The position numbers and the translations under genes are program-made. A DNA stretch of 5,894 nt, taken from contig CAMCBE010000140.1 of the NCBI GenBank assembly GCA_945872805.1, positions 1 to 5,894 of the forward strand. The letters run 5' to 3'. Below the pieces are notes generated by a model. That model did no database searches. It was not told the origin of the DNA and was given only the letters and a program-made list of their open reading frames with translations. The stretch comes from Chitinophaga pinensis (lineage in GTDB: Bacteria > Bacteroidota > Bacteroidia > Chitinophagales > Chitinophagaceae). Of the stretch, positions 1 through 5,894 are shown piece by piece; position 1 is the first letter of the stretch; every line of letters starts with the position of its first letter.

Positions 1-2358
1 AAAGACGATCCAGAACGTGTAAGGAAATACCTACAAGCTACTGCAAATCTTCAATTCTGGGAGCTATACAATATTGGGGAGCTTAACAAACCTTTCTCTG
101 ATGCAGAAAAAGCACTCCAAGCGTATTATTCAGTAGCTGAAAAGAAAGACACAACCACTATAGCCGCTGCACCAACTGCAAAAGCAACTGATACTACAAA
201 ATCTGCCACTATTGGAGAGATTGTAAAAAGTGGCACGGCAACAAAATCAGATTCTGCCTTAGCTAAAGCTTCAGCAAAATCATTCTTCAAAATATTCCAA
301 CCTGTTCCTCCTCAGCAAAACGCGCAAGGAGGAATGTCGTTTGCTCCTTATATTGGATTCATTCAAAGCAGAGATACTTCTGTCTTCAATGAGTACATCA
401 ATTTAGAAGCCGTAAAAAATCAATTCCCTGGTAATGTTCGATTTGCTTTTGGTATTCCAGAAATGGATGAAAAAGGCGTTAAAAGTGAAGTTGTGTCAAT
501 CTATGCATTAAAAACCGTAGAAGGATCTGAAAAAGCAAAACTAGAGGGTGATGGCGTTCAGCAAGCAACACAGGATTACGACGATAAAGGAAGGCCTGCT
601 ATCAAAATGTTGATGACGAAGCAAGGCGAACGCATTTGGGGTGAATTCACCACCAGCAATGTGGGCAAACCCATTGCGATAGTACTCGACAACATCGTAT
701 ACTCAGCACCAAATGTAATCAACCCGATCACGACAGGCAATACAGAAATCAGCGGTTCCTTCACATTAGAAGAAGCACAGGATCTTGCAAATATTCTTCA
801 ATCAGGAAAACTTCCGGCTCCAGCAAAAATTGTTCAGTCACAAGAAGTTGGACCAACACTTGGTGCATCTGCAATCAAAGGCGGAAGTATGGCATTTGCC
901 ATTTCATTTGGGGTAATCTTCTTATTGATGTTGGTTTATTACAACACAGCGGGTTGGGTAGCTAACATAGCGCTGATCCTAAACCTGTTGTTCACCGTAG
1001 GGGTATTGAGCGCTTTAGGTGCCACACTTACTGCTCCAGGTATTGCCGGTCTAGTACTAACCATCGGTATGGCGGTTGATACCAACGTTATTATTTTTGA
1101 ACGTATTAAAGAAGAACTTAGGTTAGGGAAAAGTTATCAAACTGCAGTGGCAGAAGGATATAAACGTTCAATGGCACCAGTACTTGATGCCCATATCACA
1201 ACATTACTTACTGCATTGATCTTATTCTATTTTGGACTTGGACCAGTATTAGGATTTGCAACAACACAAATTCTGGGTATTATCTTATCATTATTCTGCG
1301 GAATTTTGATATCAAGGCTTATTACTGATTTTTGGACAAAGAAGAATAGACACTTTGAATACTTTACTGCTACAAGCAAAAGCGTATTCAAAAATGCAAA
1401 CTTCAAATTCATTGAATACAGAAAAGTAGCGTACTTCATTTCTGTAATTGTATTATTGATGGGAATCGGCGCTTACTTTAATGGCTTTGATGAAGGGGTT
1501 GAATACAAAGGTGGAAGAAGCTATACCGTTCGATTTGATGCTCCAACTCAAAATGAAAAAATCAGAAATGAGTTAAAGGGTATTTTTGGAGAATCTCCGG
1601 TTATCAAAACAGTTGGTGATAACAAGACGCTAAACATCACTACTTCATTCATGATTGATAATACAAGCAAGAGTACCGACTCTTTAGTATTAAGCAAATT
1701 ATTTGAAGGACTTAAAACTGATTTACCTGCTGGACTTGCCTTTGCAGACTTTAATAAAAATTACAAACAAAGTTCACAAACCGTTTTACCATCAATTTCA
1801 GATGACTTGAAAAAAGGTGCTGTTCAAGCAACTATTTTTGCCATGATTGCAATTTTCCTATACATATTCCTTCGCTTTCGCGATTGGAGATATTCATTGG
1901 GTACTATCATTGCATTGTTACACGACGTATTTGTAACCTTAGCGGTATTCTCCTTCTTAAAAGGAGTGGTTCCATTCCCGCTAGAGATTGATCAACACTT
2001 TATTGCGGCAGTGCTTACAGTTATCGGATTTTCCATGAATGATACGGTGATTGTATTTGACCGGATTAGGGAATACAGCAATAAGCTAAAAGGTGAAACA
2101 AAAGCCAACATCATTAATAAAGCAATCAACGATACATTGAGCAGGACAATCATGACTTCCCTCACTGTATTCTTAACCCTTTTGATTTTGTTCGTGTTTG
2201 GTGGTGAAGTAACAAGAGGTTTTGCTTTCGCTATGCTAATCGGTGTATTCACCGGAACATACTCCTCTATTTTTGTGGCAGCGCCAGTCTTGGTTGATAT
2301 CGCAAAAGATAAACCACTTGGCATAGCAGATGCGTCAACTAGCCAAAAGAAAAAGTAA
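1..2358 (+). CDS. secDF: SecD-SecF fusion, protein translocase accessory subunit (5' end missing)
   Basis: The reading frame is open from base 1, so the ATG at 334 is internal and the true start lies left of the window; 785 C-terminal residues are visible. SecDF sits in the inner membrane next to SecYEG and uses the proton gradient to help pull secreted proteins out. Seen here: the end of the SecD periplasmic P1 region, interrupted by an Ala/Thr/Lys-rich stretch (visible residues about 46-110), then conserved P1 sequence, the SecD membrane block (about 296-440) with GMAVDTNVIIFERI (Asp360), a SecF first membrane helix (about 476-496), the SecF periplasmic domain, and the SecF membrane block (about 606-770) with GFSMNDTVIVFDRI (Asp681) and the LSRTIMTS motif (Arg715). 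These match the conserved Asp and Arg residues tied to proton-driven function in the RND-type family. Fused SecDF is usual in Bacteroidota. The gene ends with TAA, followed by a strong terminator. Identity is very secure. Confidence 0.97.
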   Translation, partial: KDDPERVRKYLQATANLQFWELYNIGELNKPFSDAEKALQAYYSVAEKKDTTTIAAAPTAKATDTTKSATIGEIVKSGTATKSDSALAKASAKSFFKIFQPVPPQQNAQGGMSFAPYIGFIQSRDTSVFNEYINLEAVKNQFPGNVRFAFGIPEMDEKGVKSEVVSIYALKTVEGSEKAKLEGDGVQQATQDYDDKGRPAIKMLMTKQGERIWGEFTTSNVGKPIAIVLDNIVYSAPNVINPITTGNTEISGSFTLEEAQDLANILQSGKLPAPAKIVQSQEVGPTLGASAIKGGSMAFAISFGVIFLLMLVYYNTAGWVANIALILNLLFTVGVLSALGATLTAPGIAGLVLTIGMAVDTNVIIFERIKEELRLGKSYQTAVAEGYKRSMAPVLDAHITTLLTALILFYFGLGPVLGFATTQILGIILSLFCGILISRLITDFWTKKNRHFEYFTATSKSVFKNANFKFIEYRKVAYFISVIVLLMGIGAYFNGFDEGVEYKGGRSYTVRFDAPTQNEKIRNELKGIFGESPVIKTVGDNKTLNITTSFMIDNTSKSTDSLVLSKLFEGLKTDLPAGLAFADFNKNYKQSSQTVLPSISDDLKKGAVQATIFAMIAIFLYIFLRFRDWRYSLGTIIALLHDVFVTLAVFSFLKGVVPFPLEIDQHFIAAVLTVIGFSMNDTVIVFDRIREYSNKLKGETKANIINKAINDTLSRTIMTSLTVFLTLLILFVFGGEVTRGFAFAMLIGVFTGTYSSIFVAAPVLVDIAKDKPLGIADASTSQKKK

Positions 2359-2375
2359 ATAGAATCTCATAAGAT

Positions 2376-2412
2376 AAAAAAAGCCGGACTGATAACAGAC
2401 CGGCTTTTTTTT
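2376..2412. terminator. bidirectional intrinsic terminator between secDF and the Fe-S carrier gene
   Basis: Seven A residues and GCCGG (2376-2387) are mirrored by CCGGC and a run of eight T (2400-2412). Inside the GC stem, after one A-A mismatch, CTG (2389-2391) pairs with CAG (2396-2398) around an ATAA tetraloop. The A tract on one side and T tract on the other give a U-run in both directions. It lies 17 bp after the secDF stop and 13 bp after the stop of the convergent gene, so it probably ends both transcripts. Confidence 0.93.
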
Positions 2413-2425
2413 GACTATATATTTT

Positions 2426-2770
2426 CTACACAGCAAAAGATGTTCCACAACCACATGTAGCTGAGGCATTGGGATTAATAAAAACAAATCCTCGTGCATC
2501 AAGTCCTTCTTTCCAATCAATTTCCATCCCAAAAAGATAGATAGCATGAGCTGGATTTATAACACAAGGGATTCCTTCAACATCATGAATTTCATCTCCT
2601 GCTTTCTGTTCGTCTAATGCCAGTAAATAGCTAAGACCTGAGCATCCACCGCCTTTAACTCCTATGCGAAGAAACTTTTCGGCCTCTTGATGTGATGTTT
2701 CAAATAACTTTAGCAGTTCCTTTTTAGCCGTAAGCGTAATCTTTACAGGGGCTGATTGAATAGTATCCAT
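2426..2770 (-). CDS. IscA/HesB-family (A-type) iron-sulfur cluster carrier protein
   Basis: This 114-residue protein has the size and motifs of A-type carriers, which accept an iron-sulfur cluster from a scaffold and hand it to target enzymes in the cytoplasm. The start region ITLTAKKELLKL is the usual first helix. The three conserved cluster-ligand cysteines are present: Cys43 in KGGGCSGLSY, and Cys106 and Cys108 in TCGCGTSF near the C-terminus. One further cysteine (Cys69, in GIPCVI) is not part of the ligand set. The chosen ATG places the family's N-terminus a few residues in, and nothing upstream extends the frame usefully. No isc or suf gene is in the window, so it stands alone, facing secDF and diverging from the membrane-protein/mutase operon. 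IscA, ErpA and SufA cannot be told apart safely from sequence alone, so no symbol is given. Confidence 0.93.
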   Translation of the reverse strand: MDTIQSAPVKITLTAKKELLKLFETSHQEAEKFLRIGVKGGGCSGLSYLLALDEQKAGDEIHDVEGIPCVINPAHAIYLFGMEIDWKEGLDARGFVFINPNASATCGCGTSFAV

Positions 2771-2820
2771 ACTGCTAAATTAATAACAAATAACAAAACC
2801 GCAATTCAAGTCCCTTAATG

Positions 2821-2828
2821 TACTTTTG
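2821..2828 (+). promoter_or_regulatory. candidate Bacteroidota -7 promoter element (TAnnTTTG)
   Basis: The eight bases TACTTTTG match the Bacteroidota -7 consensus TAnnTTTG exactly and end 12 bp before the ATG of the 173-residue protein. Transcription would start only about 6-9 bases before that ATG, giving a very short leader. I see no matching TTG/TTTG -33 element about 19 bp upstream, which lowers confidence. It would drive the membrane-protein/mutase pair. The divergent Fe-S carrier gene must be transcribed from the same 70-bp spacer (2771-2840), but no clean consensus is visible for it. Confidence 0.4.
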
Positions 2829-2840
2829 TTTTAACATATC

Positions 2841-3362
2841 ATGAAAATTACAAACCCCCTATTTTCCCTCATTCTTATCGCAGTCTTACTCATAGGCGGG
2901 ATAGTTTTCTATTATCGGGAAAAGCGCCACAAAAACACTCCACAAAATCCTCCAATTCCGGCTTCACAATCAACTGGCTTGATCATACAAGCCTACGAAC
3001 GACTAGTTACCCTTGCGGAACGGATTGGCTTTAAATCGCTCATATCCCGCTTCCCCGCCGGTAGCTTAAGCACGGTTGAGTTGGGAGAAGTGCTTAAGGA
3101 AGCCATTAGAAATGAATTTGAATTCAATTTATCACAGCAAATCTATGTTTCTGAAAAATCTTGGATTGCCTTAAGCGACTTAAAAGATCAACAGCTCTTT
3201 ATTGTTGATCAGTTGATGAATGCATTACCAAAAGAGGCTACAGGAAAAGACTTACAAGAAGCCATGTTGAGTTACCTTAACGCAGACCAAAATGCCTCAA
3301 TGCAATCTATAGTATTGGAAACGCTACGGTATGAAGCCAGACAAATCATCATCAACTCCTAA
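2841..3362 (+). CDS. small membrane-anchored protein of unknown function, linked to methylmalonyl-CoA mutase
   Basis: This 173-residue protein has no enzyme motif I recognise. Residues about 6-25 form one hydrophobic helix, followed by a basic stretch (YREKRHKN) and a Pro/Gln-rich linker to about residue 43; by the positive-inside rule the rest should face the cytoplasm. The remainder looks helical, with LIIQAYERLVTLAERI (about 47-62) and a central NEFEFNLSQQIYVSEKSW segment. That pattern resembles a Bacteroidota family of unknown function that I recall lying just upstream of methylmalonyl-CoA mutase genes (DUF7935, named from memory). The mutase starts 11 bp after this stop, so the two are very likely one operon. 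The TAnnTTTG box just upstream fits this ATG as the first gene, and no Shine-Dalgarno sequence is visible. A role in anchoring or assisting the mutase is speculation; the coding call is firm, the family call moderate. Confidence 0.88.
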   Translation: MKITNPLFSLILIAVLLIGGIVFYYREKRHKNTPQNPPIPASQSTGLIIQAYERLVTLAERIGFKSLISRFPAGSLSTVELGEVLKEAIRNEFEFNLSQQIYVSEKSWIALSDLKDQQLFIVDQLMNALPKEATGKDLQEAMLSYLNADQNASMQSIVLETLRYEARQIIINS

Positions 3363-3373
3363 TTGAAGTAAGT

Positions 3374-4930
3374 ATGAGCCATACAAGAAAAACAGATTCT
3401 GGCATTGAGATAAAAACAGTTTATACTGAACAGGATAAAGTAACATCCCCTAACCTTCCTGGCCATTTTCCATTCACAAGAGGCATACAAGAAAACATGT
3501 ACAGGGGGAAAAGCTGGACAATGCGTCAATATGCAGGATTTTCAACTGCCGAGGAAAGTAATAAACGGTATCATTTTTTACTTTCACAAGGGGTAAATGG
3601 ACTTAGCATAGCATTCGACCTTCCTACACAAATTGGATATGACAGTGACCATCCGCTATCCGAAGGTGAAGTAGGAAAGGTAGGCGTTGCCATTGATAGC
3701 ATAGAGGATATGGAGGCGCTGTTCAAGGATATACCTCTTGAACATGTTTCTACCTCCATGACCATTAATGCTACTGCAATCATATTATTGGCTATGTATG
3801 TTTCCATCGCAAAAAAACAAGGAGCGGATCTTGAGAAGCTTTCAGGAACTATACAAAACGATGTATTAAAAGAATATGCAGCAAGAGGAACGTATATATA
3901 TCCTCCAAAGGCATCCATGAGGATCATAACCGATATTTTTGAATGGTGTAGTCATTCACTTCCAAAATGGAATACCATTTCAATTTCTGGATATCATATA
4001 AGAGAAGCCGGAAGTACTGCCGTTCAAGAGGTTGCGTTTACATTAAGCAATGGCAAGGCCTATGTTAAGGCGGCAATAGATAAACAAATTGATATCAATA
4101 CACTTGGAAAAAGACTTTCCTTTTTCTTCAATGCTCACAATAATTTATTTGAAGAGATTGCAAAATTTAGAGCTGCTAGAAGAATATGGGCAGGCATTAT
4201 GAAAGACCTTGGCGCTACTGATCCCAAAGCGATGATGCTTCGTTTCCATGCACAAACTGGGGGCAGTACACTTACCCAACAACAACCACAAAATAATATT
4301 GCTCGAGTAACCATCCAAGCACTAGCTGCTGTATTAGGCGGCACACAATCACTCCATACAAATGGCTACGACGAAGCATTAAGTTTGCCTACAGAAGAAG
4401 CTGCTCAAATTGCCTTACGCACCCAACAAATACTTGCCTTTGAAAGCGGCATTGCAGACACAGCCGATCCGCTTGGCGGCTCCTATTTAGTAGAGTCTCT
4501 CACCGATTCGATTGAAGAAAAAGCATTAGCACTCATTGAACAAATTGACAACATGGGTGGAAGTGTACGTGCAATCGAAGAAGGTTTTATGCAGCAGCAA
4601 ATTGCAGAAAGTGCATATGCCTATCAGCTAGCGATTGAATCAAATGAAAAAGTCATTGTAGGCGTAAACAGTTTTACAACAGATAATGAAAAAGAACCCT
4701 CTTCCATCCAAATCGACGAGTCCATTAGAGAAGTACAAACGAACAAATTAACTCGTCTGAAAAATACTCGAAATCAAGATGACGCACAAAGATGTCTTCG
4801 CCAACTTAAAGACGCAGCGAGCGGTGAGACAAACCTTATGCCTTTGATTATAGAAGCCGTTGAATGCAACTGTACACTTGGTGAAATCTCAGATATCCTA
4901 AGATCAGTATTTGGAGAACACCAACAATAG
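3374..4930 (+). CDS. methylmalonyl-CoA mutase, catalytic (TIM-barrel) subunit lacking the B12-binding domain
   Basis: Mutases of this family interconvert (R)-methylmalonyl-CoA and succinyl-CoA by a radical mechanism with adenosylcobalamin, linking propionate metabolism to the TCA cycle. The 518 residues cover only the acyl-CoA-binding barrel: the protein ends at LGEISDILRSVFGEHQQ, where one-chain mutases run on into the cobalamin domain with its DxHxxG motif, absent here. Relative to the Propionibacterium enzyme the numbering shifts by a constant 36: Arg51/Tyr53 (RQYAGFST; Arg87/Tyr89), Gln161 (TIQND; Gln197), Arg171 (AARGTYIYPP; Arg207) and Tyr207-His208 (SGYH; Tyr243/His244). Tyr53 plus Arg171 is the methylmalonyl-CoA pattern; isobutyryl-CoA mutases carry Phe and Gln there, and the 2-hydroxyisobutyryl-CoA enzyme has Ile at the Tyr site. 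The middle part (RFHAQTGGSTLTQQQ, GGTQSLHTNGYDEALSLPTEEA) is typical of split archaeal/bacterial large subunits. It needs a separate cobalamin-binding subunit, not encoded in this window. It follows the membrane-protein gene by 11 bp. Confidence 0.93.
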   Translation: MSHTRKTDSGIEIKTVYTEQDKVTSPNLPGHFPFTRGIQENMYRGKSWTMRQYAGFSTAEESNKRYHFLLSQGVNGLSIAFDLPTQIGYDSDHPLSEGEVGKVGVAIDSIEDMEALFKDIPLEHVSTSMTINATAIILLAMYVSIAKKQGADLEKLSGTIQNDVLKEYAARGTYIYPPKASMRIITDIFEWCSHSLPKWNTISISGYHIREAGSTAVQEVAFTLSNGKAYVKAAIDKQIDINTLGKRLSFFFNAHNNLFEEIAKFRAARRIWAGIMKDLGATDPKAMMLRFHAQTGGSTLTQQQPQNNIARVTIQALAAVLGGTQSLHTNGYDEALSLPTEEAAQIALRTQQILAFESGIADTADPLGGSYLVESLTDSIEEKALALIEQIDNMGGSVRAIEEGFMQQQIAESAYAYQLAIESNEKVIVGVNSFTTDNEKEPSSIQIDESIREVQTNKLTRLKNTRNQDDAQRCLRQLKDAASGETNLMPLIIEAVECNCTLGEISDILRSVFGEHQQ

Positions 4931-4953
4931 ATCAAATAGATCGTACATAGAAA

Positions 4954-5009
4954 TCATTGAACTCTGTTCTAAAGTCAAGGTCGTATAAGCAAGCACTATA
5001 GTTCAATGA
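4954..5009. repeat. 10-bp perfect inverted repeat in the convergent spacer, possible terminator
   Basis: TCATTGAACT (4954-4963) and its exact reverse complement AGTTCAATGA (5000-5009) flank a 36-base loop. It lies 23 bp after the mutase stop and 35 bp after the stop of the convergent ABC-F gene, where a shared terminator would be expected. The stem is AT-rich, the loop is long and there is no T tract, so it is not a standard intrinsic terminator. The rest of this 114-bp spacer holds no gene. Confidence 0.45.
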
Positions 5010-5044
5010 CTGAAGTCAATCAAAACTATGATACAAGTCAATTG

Positions 5045-5894
5045 TTAACTATACATTTCCTCCCTTAATTGCTGAACGCGCTTATCGACTAGGTATTCAT
5101 CAAACGACATGAGTCTATCGATTGATCCCTTAGGAGTTAGCTCAATAATACGATTAGCCACGGTTTCCATAAAGGTATGGTCATGAGAGGTAAGCAAAAC
5201 GATACCTGGGAAATTCACACACCCTTCGTTAAAGCTTTGAATACTTTCGAGGTCTAAGTGATTGGTCGGCTGATCAAGTATAATACAGTTTGGACTTTGC
5301 AACATCATCCTACTCACCATACACCGTACTTTTTCACCTCCGCTCAACACTTTTGTTTTCTTTTGAATATCATCGCCACTGAAAAGCATTTTGCCAAGGA
5401 ATCCACGAAGAAAGGGTTCATCAGCATCGGTTACATGTGATGGCACAAATTGCCTTAACCATTCCAATAATGTCAAATCATTATTAAAATATTGTTCATT
5501 TTCAACAGGCAAATAGGATTTAGTAATGGTAGTACCCCATTCATACTTACCCGTATCTGGAGCAACTGCATCATTGATGATTTCAAAAAAAGAGGTTATC
5601 GCCAAGGGATTGCGGCTTACAAAGGCAATTTTCTCCCCTTTATTGATAGAAAAATTGAGTTTATCAAAAAGTACACGACCATCCACTTTTTTCGACAACC
5701 CTTCTACACTTAAGATTTGGTTTCCAACTTCTCTGAGGGGTTGAAAAATAATCCCTGGATATTTTCTATTTGATGGCTCAATTTCATCAATAGTTAGCTT
5801 TTCGAGAGCCTTCTTTCTTGACGTTGCCTGTTTCGACTTAGATGCATTCGCACTGAAACGAGCGATGAAGTCGAGCAAGGCCTGACGCTTATCT
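5045..5894 (-). CDS. ABC-F family ATPase, YbiT-like, C-terminal half (5' end missing)
   Basis: The frame is open to the window edge, so the TTG at 5876-5878 is an internal Leu codon; 282 residues are visible of what should be about 530-540. ABC-F proteins are cytoplasmic, have two ATPase domains and no membrane segment, and act on the ribosome near the E site. The visible part begins in the interdomain linker: FIARFSANASKSKQATSRKK is nearly the E. coli YbiT linker. Numbering from the TTG, the second ATPase domain covers about residues 55-250, with the signature LSGGEKVR (178-185), Walker B region IILDQPTNHLD (199-209) and the His switch TSHDHTF (230-236). The Walker A position reads SRNPLAITS (88-96) in place of GxxGxGKS/T, and the catalytic Glu after Walker B is Gln203. 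This domain should therefore hydrolyse ATP poorly or not at all, while its signature motif can still complete the site formed with the first domain's Walker motifs. It converges on the mutase gene. Confidence 0.93.
   Translation of the reverse strand, partial: DKRQALLDFIARFSANASKSKQATSRKKALEKLTIDEIEPSNRKYPGIIFQPLREVGNQILSVEGLSKKVDGRVLFDKLNFSINKGEKIAFVSRNPLAITSFFEIINDAVAPDTGKYEWGTTITKSYLPVENEQYFNNDLTLLEWLRQFVPSHVTDADEPFLRGFLGKMLFSGDDIQKKTKVLSGGEKVRCMVSRMMLQSPNCIILDQPTNHLDLESIQSFNEGCVNFPGIVLLTSHDHTFMETVANRIIELTPKGSIDRLMSFDEYLVDKRVQQLREEMYS

Noticed and set aside
334..336. ATG as the start of secDF
   Set aside because: The same frame is open back to base 1 and encodes recognisable SecD P1 sequence (DPERVRKYLQATANLQFWELY-like), so this Met is internal.
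1992..2324. 110-codon ORF on the minus strand inside secDF
   Set aside because: It is antisense to the strongly conserved SecF membrane block and its protein matches no family I know; a shadow frame.
2771..2820. A consensus promoter for the minus-strand Fe-S carrier gene
   Set aside because: TTTG and TATTTG strings occur on the minus strand upstream of its ATG, but none fits TAnnTTTG with a properly spaced -33 element.
3571..3927. 118-codon ORF on the minus strand inside the mutase gene
   Set aside because: It is antisense to conserved mutase core sequence and has no recognisable domain.
3374..4930. Isobutyryl-CoA, 2-hydroxyisobutyryl-CoA or ethylmalonyl-CoA mutase instead of methylmalonyl-CoA mutase
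   Set aside because: The Tyr53/Arg171 pair and the RQYAGFST motif follow the methylmalonyl-CoA enzyme; the other types differ at these sites. Biochemical proof is still absent.
5258..5744. Overlapping short plus-strand ORFs opposite the ABC-F gene
   Set aside because: They lie antisense to conserved ATPase motifs and show no coherent protein features.
5876..5878. TTG as the start of the ABC-F gene
   Set aside because: The frame continues to the window edge as interdomain-linker sequence; a whole first ATPase domain is expected beyond it.
1..5894. A new defence, mobile or biosynthetic system across the window
   Set aside because: All but one of the genes belong to known housekeeping families, the orientations form separate transcription units with convergent ends, and there are no insertion-sequence ends, integrases, phage genes or repeat arrays.

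Overview
The window looks like ordinary chromosomal DNA from a member of the Bacteroidota. It is AT-rich. It carries a fused SecD-SecF gene, a YbiT-like ABC-F protein with lineage-type nucleotide-site changes, and a small membrane-anchored protein that I recall next to methylmalonyl-CoA mutase genes in Flavobacteria and Chitinophagaceae relatives. Start codons lack clear Shine-Dalgarno sequences, and one intergenic region has a TAnnTTTG box, the -7 element of this phylum. A Chitinophagaceae/Sphingobacteriia-type source is my best guess, but this is inferred from protein flavour only.

Layout. Bases 1-2358 (+) hold the 3' 785 codons of secDF, cut by the left edge. A strong bidirectional hairpin terminator (2376-2412) separates it from a convergent gene (2426-2770, -) for an IscA/HesB-type iron-sulfur carrier. 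A 70-bp divergent spacer follows, with a candidate promoter for a two-gene operon on the + strand: a 173-residue protein with one N-terminal membrane anchor (2841-3362), then, 11 bp later, a 518-residue methylmalonyl-CoA mutase catalytic subunit without a B12 domain (3374-4930). A 114-bp convergent spacer (4931-5044) holds a 10-bp perfect inverted repeat. The right end (5045-5894, -) is the C-terminal half of an ABC-F protein, cut by the right edge.

How the genes relate. SecDF, Fe-S maturation, CoA-carbon-skeleton rearrangement and ribosome-associated ABC-F function are separate housekeeping jobs. Only the membrane-anchored protein and the mutase look transcriptionally linked. I see no mobile element, RNA gene, CRISPR array or phage remnant, and no convincing new multi-gene system. 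The points most worth a second look are the loss of both Walker A and the catalytic glutamate in the second ATPase domain of the ABC-F protein, and the pairing of an uncharacterised membrane protein with a mutase subunit that needs a cobalamin-binding partner encoded elsewhere.
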